Positions 36,661-47,828 of a DNA stretch of 64,000 bases are shown here, piece by piece. Every line of letters starts with the position of its first letter. Position 1 is the first letter of the stretch. Source of the DNA: Drosophila persimilis. Lineage: Eukaryota; Arthropoda; Insecta; Diptera; Drosophilidae. Below the pieces are notes generated by a model. The model did no database searches, was not told the origin of the DNA, and saw only the letters and a list, made by a program, of their open reading frames with translations. The stretch is taken from positions 18,998,001 through 19,062,000 of the forward strand of contig NW_020825289.1 of the NCBI RefSeq assembly GCF_003286085.1, given 5' to 3'. A program made the position numbers and the translations under genes.

Positions 36661-37453
36661 ATATGAAAAGGGACTTGGCAAAGGGGCAATCTGTCCTCGA
36701 AGGACAATAAGTGCCTGAAAAGAACAGTCTTCGATTGCTATAAACAGAGACAGAACTGAACGACTCCTGGCCTTGAAGAGGGATCATTTTCAAGAGGGAC
36801 TCTGTGGAGGACCTCTTTCTTATAGGAGATAAGATATAATAAAAAGTAGATGATTTTAGCAGCCAATTGGTTTGGTTATTTAACTTTCCATCAACTTAGA
36901 ACAGAATGATATGGAACTGTGGAATGGAAACTCATTTCTAAAAAAGGAACAACTTCCTCTCCAAGTCCCCTCCACAGTCTCTGTGTCCTTTCGCCTTATC
37001 AGTCATGAAAGGGGGTCCAAAACGCAGATGTCATGCTGTAGGGAGATTCTCTGATTGGAATCGACCACAAAACGAGTTGTGTCATGTAAATCAGGGCCCT
37101 CTGGCTCTCTCCTCTGTCGGTGTCTCTTTCTCCGTCTCTGGCTGGGTCTCTGGCTGGGTCTGTGGCTTTGTCTGGCCATGTCTCGCCCATGTGGCGCCGC
37201 TTGTTTAAGGCTTCTTTATTGGCCCTTAATGGAGGTGAGGCATGTCCTGCCTTCAACCGCAATGAGCTCTGCATTTTCTAACGAGCTCCTGCAGTGGGCC
37301 AAAAGGCTGGCCAAAAAGGAATGCATAATTGTCCAAAGAGGACATTTGAAAAGGAAATATAATTGACACGACACTGGTTTGCGGACAAGGAGGCAGAGCA
37401 GGAGCACCAAAGAAAATTGCTAATGAATTCTCGAGGGATTGGAGTGGAGGACC

Positions 37454-37486
37454 GAACCGAAATCGAACCGAAATCGAACCGAAATC
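37454..37486. repeat. 11-bp tandem repeat (GAACCGAAATC)n
   Basis: Three near-perfect tandem copies. Confidence 0.85.
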
Positions 37487-40400
37487 TCCTCCGAGGAGGA
37501 GACGTTGGTCCATTTCCCTCATTACTTTTCATTCAATTCGAGTCGCTTAATCTGGTCTGGAGACGGAGATGGGATAACCATCGAATGGAGGCCATCCAGG
37601 CGAAGGCGAGAGCCCTCTGTGCTACGCTTAAAGTCAGGACAGCGAATTGCAATCCATTTTAGCCGCTTCTCATAACTGTTGGCGCCAATAAATTTCAAAT
37701 AAAGGATAACACGCACAGACAGGCACGCAAGCACGTACGCACACACACACACAGGCAGCCAGGCGTATAAGAGTCCTAGAGTTCATCTTTCTCAGCAAAA
37801 ATACGGATACACACGGACACGGACACGGAGACATTCCTGCACATGTGGGGAGCGACGAGCTTCAGCGATAAATTCAATGAAAAGTTGTATCTGCAAACGA
37901 GTTAAGCTCCGAGCTAATCGCATCGAAACCCATAAACAGCCACCAGTCGTGTGGCAGTGTGGCAACTCTGGCAGCGTCCCAGAGTTGCCTGCTGCTGCAA
38001 AGCGTAAATTCAATTTTCTCAAATCGAAAATGTGGTGCGAACTTCCACTTCCGTATCGATAGGGAAGCCCACAAGGACACACACACACACACACATCCTG
38101 CCAGTGTTGGGCACGTTCAGTGATGGCTTAACAACTTCTTTATGCTTAGCCTAGCCCTCCCCTCCGCTCCCCCCCGCAACGCCATCGTCATCGCCATCAC
38201 CATATCGTATCGCCATGGAAATGGCTTCTTGTTGCTTGTCGCGGGTCGCCTCTCCGCTCTCCGCTCTCCCCACTCCTCTCTTGTGGCATGTGCTGGTGCC
38301 AAGGGCTGGCAATTTCATTTAAATTTAATTCTGCTTTCTGGCACGTTGTCAGCGGCGTCAGTTTATTCAAATTCTCTGCTGTATCGCACACAAACTGGCA
38401 TTTGTGCGAGTCAACAAGGAAGAACGAACAAGGAACAAGGAACAAGGACTCCTCTTGCCATAATCAAAATAGATTGCCATATGAAACTATTTGCCAGGCT
38501 TTGGATAGATAGTGCCACACTGTGAGAGAGGGGGAGTGGAGTGGAGTGGCGTGGCGTGGAGTGTCGTGTGGCATACGAAACACGCATGCTGTTCTGGGTG
38601 CCATCCCCGCCTTGGATGTGACTTCCATTTGATGGCAAACGATATTTGATAGTCCTGTAGACAAAAGGTGGAAAACCTCATTATATGATGCTCGAGCGGA
38701 GGCTCCACGCTGAAGGCAAAGAAAGATAATGACGAGGACCCGCATAATTGCCACAACCCCACGATGGGGCACGCACCAAAAGAAAAAAACAATGATACAG
38801 ATATGGGTCAACTGTTGGACACTAAGATAGAGAAAGTCTTGCCACAGGGCAGGGCAGGGGCGGGGCAGGGGAGGGCAGGGCTTTGACAAATTGCTCGCAA
38901 TCTATAAGTACGAGCGTGACTGACATGCAAATTGTGATAAATCAGAGGGGTCCTGGTCCTGGTCCTGGTGCGGTCCTTTCTGTGGGCCAACTCGACGGCG
39001 ACGGCGGTAGAGATCGGGGAAGAGTTGACTGATTCGCTTTTGGCTTTCACTGGCTGCACTCAACGCTCCACTCTGTCTAGCGATTCGATTAAGTTATTAC
39101 TGGGGCAGGCGGCAGGGGCAGGGGCGGCGGTAGGGGGTGTGGGAGTGTCGGTCAGCTTCATTAAGCCAATGAATTATACGAGCCACACCGCTCACCACTC
39201 GCCGCTCCACTCATTTTGTACTCTAATGAAGCGTAATTGAGGCAGTTTCTGCAACATAAACTTGTATGCCACCGACGATGCGTCCAAAGTGTCGCTTTAA
39301 TCGAATGAAGTGCAGCGACTGCATCTGTATCTGCATCTGCTTGTTTGTCTGCTTATCAATTATGCAATCATCAGCTGGCAGCCATGAATCATCCATGAAT
39401 CCCCGAATCCAGTCGGCATGGCATGGCATTCTTTTCATCCGAAAACAGAATTTTAATACATCCCCCACTCCCCTTGGGCGTCAGCACATTTGAAGTGTCT
39501 AATTAATGCAATTGAAACAAATTCCAGCATGCAAATGCAGTGCAGCACTCTCCCCCGGACCTTTGGGGGCCCGGGCATGCCTCATTAGCCAAAGTGCCAT
39601 CAACTTTGGGTCGTCTAATTGAATCAACACTAATGGGTAGGACACTGGGAGAGGATTCCATATCAGCAGAGCATCTTCGGCCTCCAAACAGGGCCAAAAC
39701 TAATTCTGCAAATTGATTAGGAGAGCGGCGGTGCAGTCCGGTGTCCGTCAATCAATCGATTTGCTCTGCCGCGGCCAGTCCCTGCCCGTGTTGCCCCAGA
39801 ATCCATTAGGGTTTTGATTCGATTTGCCTATTCATTGGGCCGGAGAGCACTTGGCCATGCCACAATTGATACGAATGCTCGTATCGATGGTTTTTCGGGA
39901 ATGTGCAAGAGCCCGACTATCTGCACATTTTAATTGAACAAATCTATGGATTATTTACTGGTCTTTTGTGCCATAATGGCACAATATGGTAAACGCAAAA
40001 CACAGTGCTGCAAAATGTGGCTGCAACCAGGGCGGGGGATCCTGATGATGGGGGCTCTTCGGCCAAGCTCTTTGGTGTGATGATGGATTGGTGGGATATT
40101 ATCTGTTACTGAGCCAGCAAAGCCAATAAACGGCCTTTTCTCTGGTCTTGTCCGGGCTCTAAGGGCTTTCTGCTCCACCTGCGCCATGCCTGGACTCCAC
40201 CTGTTGGCATTTCTGCAGTTGAACAGATCAGAAACACAATTATAGACAAACTCCAATCAATATCCGATTTCGACGCAGCCCGAGCTCGAAGCTCTGGCCA
40301 AATTCCATCAATCATTCAATAGACGCCGCATGACACAGCCGCTCCAGCTGTGACTGGGCTGCCGCTGCCGCTGCTGCTTCCAACCAAAGCATCTTGTATC

Positions 40401-41127
40401 TGTGTCTGTATCTGTATCTCTATCTGAGGCTCTACTCGTGAGTCTGTGCGTGTGTGTGTGCTTGTATATGCATCAATTAAGCTTTTATTCTAACATAACA
40501 ATTTTGAATGTGGCCGAAACCAGTTTCGAGTGGTGCCCCACAAGCCACGGGCCTACGCAAGTCTATCTGCTGGATACTTGGGGCCAAGAGAAGCCAAAAC
40601 AAACAGCGGCTCGCACTCAGATTCCAAATGTCAACGTCATCGATGGGGGCATGCGAGCCCCGCGAATGCCGCTCCACGCATCCATGCAAATCCAGCACGT
40701 TCCGACCAGCTGTGCAAACACAGAGCCAATATATGGATGGATTGAATTCAACAAAGGACTGTTGATATTTTGATGGCTACGCCACAAATCAGACGCATTA
40801 GCCGCATGGCACGAGACACTCGGGGGGCATTCAAATGCTAATTAAACAGATTCAGAACAAGTTTGCCTGCCAAACCGGCCGGCTGACTGCGATTGACTGA
40901 GGTTAGTTCAGAGCAGGCCTCAAGGTGTCTCTAGGAACGATTCAGGGGAAGCCACAGAGGGCACCTCTTCGGGGCCCAACGCCTTGACTCCTTGACAGAG
41001 CCACAAAAATGATCGTTCCTCTCTGTCTCTCTGCCTCTCTTAGGCAAATAGCAGGAAGGTGAGCCAAAGAAACCGGCTTGGCCGACAGGTTGAGGTTGGA
41101 TCCCCGTCCGGGGCCAGCAAGGATGAT

Positions 41128-41162
41128 GCCCAGCCCCGGCCCCAGCCCCAGCCCCAGCCCAA
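41128..41162. repeat. (CCCCAG)n hexanucleotide repeat
   Basis: Five copies with one GGCC variant. It produces a Gly-Trp run in one minus-strand frame and a Pro-Gln run in one plus-strand frame, neither coding. Confidence 0.88.
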
Positions 41163-41874
41163 GAGTGGCTTGGCCTGGCCAAGACAGCTGCAAAACCGCC
41201 ATGAAGCGACCGCAGTGTGCCGGGGTGCTAACAAACTCATTTCGTAGCAGCCGCAGAAGCAGAGGCAGAATGGGTAAAGGTTCACTTCGGAGACTAACCG
41301 AGAAAGAAAGAGAGTGAGTGAGTCAGACTGGGAGCGGGAGCGGGAGAGACAGAGACAGGGAAGAGACCAACTGGTAGCCAGAGAAAACCAGTCTTGCAAC
41401 CACTTTTCAGCTACTTGCAACCGCCAGACCTGAAATGGACTTGCCTCTTCCAACTGCAACAGCAGCAACAACAACAGCAGCAGCAGCATTCCAACTAGAA
41501 ATGTGAATGTGAAAATGTATCTTCTGCCGAGACAATTATGATTACGATTATCGCTCGCAAAGCGGGCTAATGGCCCCGAAAAATATCTTAATAAATTGGC
41601 AATCCGACAAAATCGTCGACTGAATAATGTATCCAGCAGATACGTTTGCCCCGGCTCGCTGGAATATTTATGTAGCCAGACAAAGGCACAGATACAAACA
41701 CACACACACTCGCACACTCTGGCACAGGCACAGCCATGGACATGGACATGGACACAAAAAGGGGAGACCAGTGTGAATGCAGAGAAAACAAAGCACTTGC
41801 AATGCTCAGATACATTTGTATCTCGTGCGAGCGTTTGATTCAGATTCACATTCCGAATTCGGTTATGTTTTGGC

Positions 41875-41877
<3 letters not shown>

Positions 41878-41911
<34 letters not shown>

Positions 41912-41935
41912 TCCCTCTCTCTCTGTCTCTGTGGC
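41878..41935. repeat. (CT)n microsatellite
   Basis: A long CT run with CCCTCT and GTCTCT interruptions. It is GAGA on the minus strand, a possible Trl/GAF binding stretch. Confidence 0.9.
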
Positions 41936-42512
41936 CTCTCTTTCTGTGTTTGCTCCCCACACTTTAATGTGACTTTTATGCGCTTCCTTCTTTTGTTGTC
42001 TCATTTCGTATTCAGTTTTATGTTTGTTTTGTGTTCCCCGACCCTATGCCCCCGCCCCTCCCTCCGCAACAGTTGCAACCCTGGCTCTAGCCGCGTTCAA
42101 ACGCTCAGCGCTCAGCGTTCAATGTGTGAACTGTTCGGGCCAACCGTTTGGGCCCGGCTAATTGGCAGTGGCTGAGGGAAAGACTTTGAGACCTTTTGTG
42201 TTGCGGGCCTGGGATAAGCTTGGACTGAATCGGAACCGTTTAATGGGGAAGCCCTAGAAGAGGTCGAGTGCAGGACGCCAAATCGGGGGCACAGCAGGCG
42301 CAGATCTAAGAAATCCAAGAAAAATCCAAAAGATACCCTGAAACGACGCTCTGCGCCTTCCTTCCCGGTGAACGACACCTGTCATATGTCACACACAATG
42401 CCAATTAGAATGCAACAACATGGCGCCCACACAGGCACAAAAACACAGACACACAATCACGACACACACCGATGATACATACTGAAACATATCCTCGTGT
42501 TAACGGTTTAAA

Positions 42513-43380
42513 ACTCACTTTTCGTTTGCCTTTTGTTGCCTCGTGTTGCAACGCGTCGGTTGTCGGCCAGTAATCCGCTTTAGAGGCCTCCTCCTGCCAC
42601 AGCACATGCAACAAGGCCGCAGTCGGGCATGTTTAAATATTTACGATCTGGCATTTAACATTATATCTTTTCCGCTTAACTTATTTGTTGTATTTTTTCA
42701 TTTTGTGTATTTATTACGGATACAACGATACAATACTCGATGTAGTATTTCCTTTTTTAATTCACTTTTGCACCAGGACTTCCACTTCCCCGCGCAGACT
42801 GTAAATTATTCTAGCGGGAGGCTGCCGGGAGGGTGGGGTGGTACTGGGACGGGCTGGAAAAGCCAACGCACTTTTCGTACCCAAAACGTGCACACCGCGC
42901 GCGCGAAAAAAACACTCAGCTAAGAGCCAAGAGAGGGCTGCTGGCTAACAAAACCGGTAATTTCGATGGCGGTGGATAATAGCTGGTTTTTGCCTTTGCT
43001 TCTGCCTTTGCTTTTGCCTTTGCCTTTGCTTTTGGTTTTGCGCTTCGACGATGCGCACGCGTAGCTCCAAGCGAAGGAGGAATTTGTTTAACGATAGCAA
43101 AATGCGACACGACACTGTATGGATGTTTTCTTGTCCGCTGGGTCCAAAAGATTGAAGTGAGCCGAGCAAGGCCGTGCATTTTCCACGCGCCCGATTGGGC
43201 CGGCCATCGCAAATGTTGCTGGCGATGTTGCCGTACTCATGTTGCTTGCAAACCGGTTGCAGGCAGCGGACCGAGAGAGTGGCTTTGGATGGGACTGATA
43301 TTTGTACGAGCTTCGGCTGACTTCGGATACATTTCTCACTGAGAGAGAGACAGGAGAGAGAGAGAGTGTGTGTGTGTGTG
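42513..43380 (-). promoter_or_regulatory. Candidate alternative stan promoter and leader exon
   Basis: A donor-like AAA|GTGAGTTTT lies on the minus strand at 42519/42518. Upstream of it (to about 43300) is a mixed, CpG-containing stretch, and upstream again a GAGAGAGAGA tract (about 43340-43370), as often seen at GAF-bound promoters. No TATA box or clear initiator was identified. This is offered only as a candidate. Confidence 0.2.
42985..43036. repeat. (TTTGCC)n / (TTTGCT)n imperfect hexanucleotide repeat
   Basis: About eight imperfect copies of GCCTTT/GCTTTT. Confidence 0.85.
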
Positions 43381-46300
43381 GTGGAATCGCATCTCACCAC
43401 TTTGGGAGTTTTGCGGAAAGAGCTAGACAAAGAGCGAGCAGGAGCCAAGACACTGGTGCCAGCGAAGGGGGAGAGGGCCCTACCTCACATTATTACACCC
43501 TGTATGCGGCGGTGTGCGTGCATGTGTGTTGTGCAGGGTGGGTTTCTGTGTTGCTGCAACATTGCTGCTATCCTGCCGCAACATCACATCCCCATGTTGT
43601 TGTCAATTAATTCCGAAAAACTAATTCCAAATTAGTACTTTTGAACATGAAAGAATGGCTTAAGAAATCCTTTTATCGTTTCCTTATATCTTATATATTA
43701 TATAATCTAAAACCCATGAAATCTTGCAAAAGCTTTCCGAAACCCGAAAAGGTTTCAAAAGATCGTTGCTCTAGAGTTCTAGCGTACTACTGCTCGAAAG
43801 CCAGGTGTTCAAGCAGCGAAAAAGCACCGCTTTCGGTGTGATATCAGCGGAGTCTTCACGAAGGAGATGGACAGACGGACAGACTGACCAACGGACAATG
43901 CGGCGGTAAATATTCGATATACCAGCTTATAGTAACAAAAAATCCAATGATGGACGGCACTTTATGAAAAAATTGTTTGCAGAAAGCAATATGTTTGCCT
44001 TTTTTGTATCGGCTAAAAATTCAATTAAAAAAGAACCATGTCCGACCGCCAAATAGTTCTGTCGCGTAAATTCTCAATGAATCGCAGTCCGCCGTAAATT
44101 CACAATAAGTTATTTTTTTTCAAAGTTTTCGTCCGTCAACACTCCGGGATTTGCTGAAACTAATATGAAACTCAGTGGCCAATGTGCTCATATGGACTCG
44201 TATGTTCAAAGGTTTTTGTTGACATTTTGGGGAAATATCTGTTCATTATTCATTAATTTGTTGTTGTTTAAGCGTTGCATTCTTTGAGCGTTGGCTTTTT
44301 TTGCTTTGTTAATTGCCTTTTCAAAATAAATTTGCACTCCATTTCGATTTTTAGACTATTCACGAGCACGGTAACAGGGTCGTGGCCGAAAGTGCATTAA
44401 ATTAGCTTTAAACAAAAATTTAAATTTAAATTTAATCAAAATCAAAATTAAAGCATCTCCAGATTTAGCTTATCGAAGGTCCAGGGTCCTTTTCATAAAG
44501 GGCAAATGTCAATCGGGCAACGTAATCGAAGCAATTAATGGCACATTACCCAGCAAAACGATTTGCCACAAGTCCCAAAACTATTTAGACATCCCCACAC
44601 GTGCTCCACTTGACGTTCGATTGGACTTCAGTTTCCCAAATTATACAAAGTATTTAATGCAACTTGGCACCCACATTAGCAGCACCCACACGCCAGAAGG
44701 CAAGCCCCAACCGGACACACTCTTGGCCAGCAGCAACAAAAGCAACAACAGCAACAACAGCAACAGCTGTAACAGATTGTAATGCAAATGGAGATGTGGG
44801 GAATGTGTGCGGCAAGGAGTAAGCACTCACCGGCCACAAGGCAGAGCCTGTGTGTCTGTAGGTGTTGGCCAAGACACAGCATTGGGCCACTGACCAGGCT
44901 CCTTGCATGCAATTGACATTGGTCCTGGCGTTTGATTAATTGCTCTTGGCTGAGGCCTTTCCAAGCCATTGACTCGGAATGCTCCGCATGTGCTCATAGA
45001 TCTGTATCTGTATCTGTTTCTGTATCTGAGCCTGTATCAATTTGTATCTCTGTTCTCTTTGTGTTTGTGGGGCAATAAATTGGACATGTTCGACATGCTT
45101 TCCAATTACTTGCGCTGGCATTAAACAAATGCAATCCTCTTGACACACGTCGAAAGTTGGAACCGCTTCCCGGCGTCTACTGCCAAGCAGGACGAGCTGC
45201 CAAGGAGCCAAAGGAGCACGGAACACGGAGCACGGAGCGCAGAGACGCTCCACTTGTCCCTGCATTTGGTTTATGCAACTGTCGCCTGCAAGCGATAGAA
45301 AAACTCACACAAAAAGAGGGAGGCAGGTCCTGCCGCTTCAATGAACCTCAATGGCCGCCGGGCGAACCAAGAAACATAACTCAAGAATGCAAAGGACGAG
45401 GCGAGCGAAAAGCGCAAGCAAAGGACGTCCACATCCTGCCTCAGCCAAGCCACCATCTTCAGAGGAACAAGTTAAGCGCTCCACAAGCGCAGCGTGGCCC
45501 ATGCATAGTTTATGATACCGGATCCCGTGTCCCCTATCCCTTATCCCCCATCCCGGCACAGCTCCCGCCTCTCCCACTCACACTATCTATGCATTTCTCT
45601 GAATTAAACCAACTGCACAAAATGTCGCAGATAATTCAATGCACCTACACAGAGCATTTTTATAGCCCTCGTCCTGGACCGAACCACAACCCAGCCCCAT
45701 CCTCATCCGTGGACGGAGCTCTCGACTCCTTGGCAGTCGAAAAGTGCCACGAGGGTAATTTAAAAATCCATTTGTGTTTTGAGATTTCGTCGGCAGGGAG
45801 AGACACCAGGCCGGGCGGGGCGCTGGGCAACAATTGCGGTGCCAACCGCCGGGAAACAACCAGAGGGAAATCGGGTGCCGCGTGGAAAGCTGAAAATGGA
45901 AAATGCGAACGGCGAACGTCGAACGTCGCTTGGCTGACTAGATGACGGCCAGACCTGACTGCGTGACACAATTTCAATTTGCATTGACAGCATGAATTAT
46001 AGGAAATAATCCCCGAAGGAAAATGCGATTTTAGCGATGCTCCCAGCTCTGGCCTCCAGGTCCAGGTCCAGGTCCAGGTCCCGCTCCTGCCCCTGCTCCT
46101 TCTGTCAACCGTTTTGGCACTGACCCGCGTGGACATCCAGCTGTTATTGATATGGAAATGATGCGCCACGCCGCCCAAACTAGGGAGGGAACAGCGCAGG
46201 GGAAAGACCCGAAAGACTTGCAGTAATTCAAGTAAAAAAGAGCTCACGAAATAAAAGGAGATCAAATTTAAATTTCATGCGGCGCCAGAACAGATAATTT

Positions 46301-46553
46301 TGCCGAGCAGGACAGATGGAGAGGCAGTGAAAGATAGAAAGAGAGAAGGGGAGAGTAGAAACTCAATTGCTTGTTGAAAAGGCTAATGAGGAATGACTGG
46401 AAATAAGATGTTATGCATATATTCGTACAAATTTATTTTTAAATGTCACACGTTATTTACTAAAGGTAATTGCAAGAAAAATGAGGAAATATGAAAATCC
46501 TACGGTAAATGTGAGAATAAATCAAGAAAAGCAGTATTAAGAGAAAGACTCAC
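43381..46553. other. Noncoding DNA right of the candidate promoter
   Basis: AT-rich from 43620 to 44640. The segment around 43700-43920 includes GATGGACAGACGGACAGACTG and may be another decayed interspersed repeat. A CAACAG/CAACAA repeat lies at about 44728-44768 and a CCAGGT array at 46054-46080. A plus-strand frame of 262 codons (45157-45945) has no recognisable sequence and I do not accept it. Confidence 0.4.
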
Positions 46554-47062
46554 CTGTTCGCATAATGCTGTAGCGTTGAATATGTTTCATTTTCCATTTC
46601 CTTTTGATGTCTTGTGGTTTTCTTTGTAGTCTTCATTTGATTTGCTGTTTCCTTGCATTGGGTTGTTGTTGTTTAATGATTTTTCACGCACACACACACA
46701 CAAAACAAACACTAGCACTATTCAATCGATCACAGATTTATTCCCAAGAACAGAAACACACAAAAAACAAACAAATTTCCTTCTACTGCGTTGTTTGAAA
46801 CGAAGAAATTGATTGCATTTATTATATTTGCACAAGAACAAAATAATTTGGCAACTTAATCGTTTGAACCGCTTTGAGTGGGACCGACCGAGAGGAACTG
46901 AGAAAGCTGCGATAAGAGTGCATGCGTATTCAGCCCAAAAGCTCTGCTTAGAAAAAAGCCTTGGAGAGCGAAAGCCGAACAAAAGCTTAGGGAGTTCTGC
47001 TAACTCTCTTTCGGGTCTTTCGGTTTGATCAAAGAAAGAAGAACGAAGTTTGCTGTTGTACT
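46554..47062 (-). other. stan: Candidate stan 5' noncoding exon and promoter
   Basis: The sequence GAACAG|GTGAGTCTTTC at 46559-46543 on the minus strand is a perfect donor (CAG|GTGAGT). To its right the minus strand has an initiator-like TCAGTT at 46901-46896, with GGTTC about 30 bases downstream (a DPE-like spacing two bases off), and a second TCAGTA at 47064-47059. GAGA-type CT tracts lie beyond 47150. A leader of about 350-510 bases ending at 46554 would splice to 15693 across a 31-kb intron. Long 5' introns are known for stan. The link is inferred, not shown. Confidence 0.35.
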
Positions 47063-47804
47063 GAGCCAAAAAAGACCCGAAGAGACAGCGCGTAATTTCA
47101 GCAGCGTAGGCGAGTCAAAGCTCCTCTCTAGTGTACATAATATGAGCAGGTGATCTCTCTCGCTGTAAGCTCGCTCTCTAAATCACATGCCTCTGTAACG
47201 ACTATACAGAATTTGTTCTTTCTCTGTTAACGCGCTGCTAACTGCAGAGATCTGCCATGTGTTAAATAAATTATGTATGTATGTAGCCTTATACATACAT
47301 ATGTATGTACATCTATGAAAATAGGTTATGTAGAGTGTTCTCTTTTTGTTTTTCCCTTTGATTTCGATCAGTGCCTCTCATTGCTTCATCCACGCCACGA
47401 ACGGTCTCCAATTAGACACTTGAAATCCTATGTAGTGTCTTTTGGTCTTAAAGTTAAGGTGCTATTGTGATCCATTTATATTTGTGTATGCAAAAGTGTT
47501 CATATGTACGTCCATACACACATCCATTCACATCCTTTGCGAATGAACCAAAGGGATTACCACTTCCCGGGGACTCCACTAACTAACCAACATTCACCGC
47601 TAACAGCTACCCATACCATCTACCAGCCCCCTGGCTCTTGCAGCTCTCTCTCTCTCTCTCGGTAGTCTGTTTTCCTCTCTGTAAATTAGCGCTCCATCCA
47701 CTCAGGGAAACACCTGGGAAACTGCACGGTTCTTGTTTTTTTTTTTTGAGCCACTTATAAGTTGATATAAAAAATGCATGCCGAGTGCATTACGCGCACT
47801 TCCG

Positions 47805-47828
47805 CCGGCAGGGGGCAGCAGGGGGCAA
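47805..47828 (+). promoter_or_regulatory. Two overlapping CTCF-like motifs
   Basis: CCGGCAGGGGGCAG (47805-47818) and GCAGCAGGGGGCAA (47815-47828) match the CTCF consensus CCASYAGRKGGCRS with one and two mismatches. The fly protein prefers a similar core (AGGTGGCGC-like), so the match is closer to the vertebrate form. The pair lies about 0.75 kb upstream of the candidate stan promoter. Confidence 0.35.

Larger units (their letters stand above)
30326..42500. other. Noncoding DNA, probable stan 5' intron (third part)
   Basis: No recognisable gene, RNA or transposon. The content is repeat-rich: CT runs, a G16 run near 32670, and CACCG, CTGTAG, GAACCGAAATC and CCCCAG arrays. The longest minus-strand frame (about 41040-41960) is built of Arg-Glu, Cys-Val and Leu runs made by microsatellites. 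Confidence 0.45.

Noticed and set aside
41040-41960. Minus-strand frame of 306 codons
   Set aside because: It is made of Arg-Glu, Cys-Val, poly-Leu and Gly-Trp stretches generated by CT, GT, CAG and CCCCAG repeats.
43700-43920. Possible decayed transposon with GACAGACGGACAGACTG
   Set aside because: Only one block resembles the common fly repeat and the rest could not be aligned by eye, so it is not called as a feature.
44823-44830. Minus-strand donor-like GGCCG|GTGAGT
   Set aside because: No supporting promoter or exon signal was found nearby.
45157-45945. Plus-strand frame of 262 codons
   Set aside because: No recognisable domain, no promoter or splice context, and composition like the surrounding intergenic DNA.
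46722-47069. Minus-strand frame of 115 codons
   Set aside because: It lies within the candidate leader exon and has no recognisable sequence. Noncoding leader is the simpler reading.
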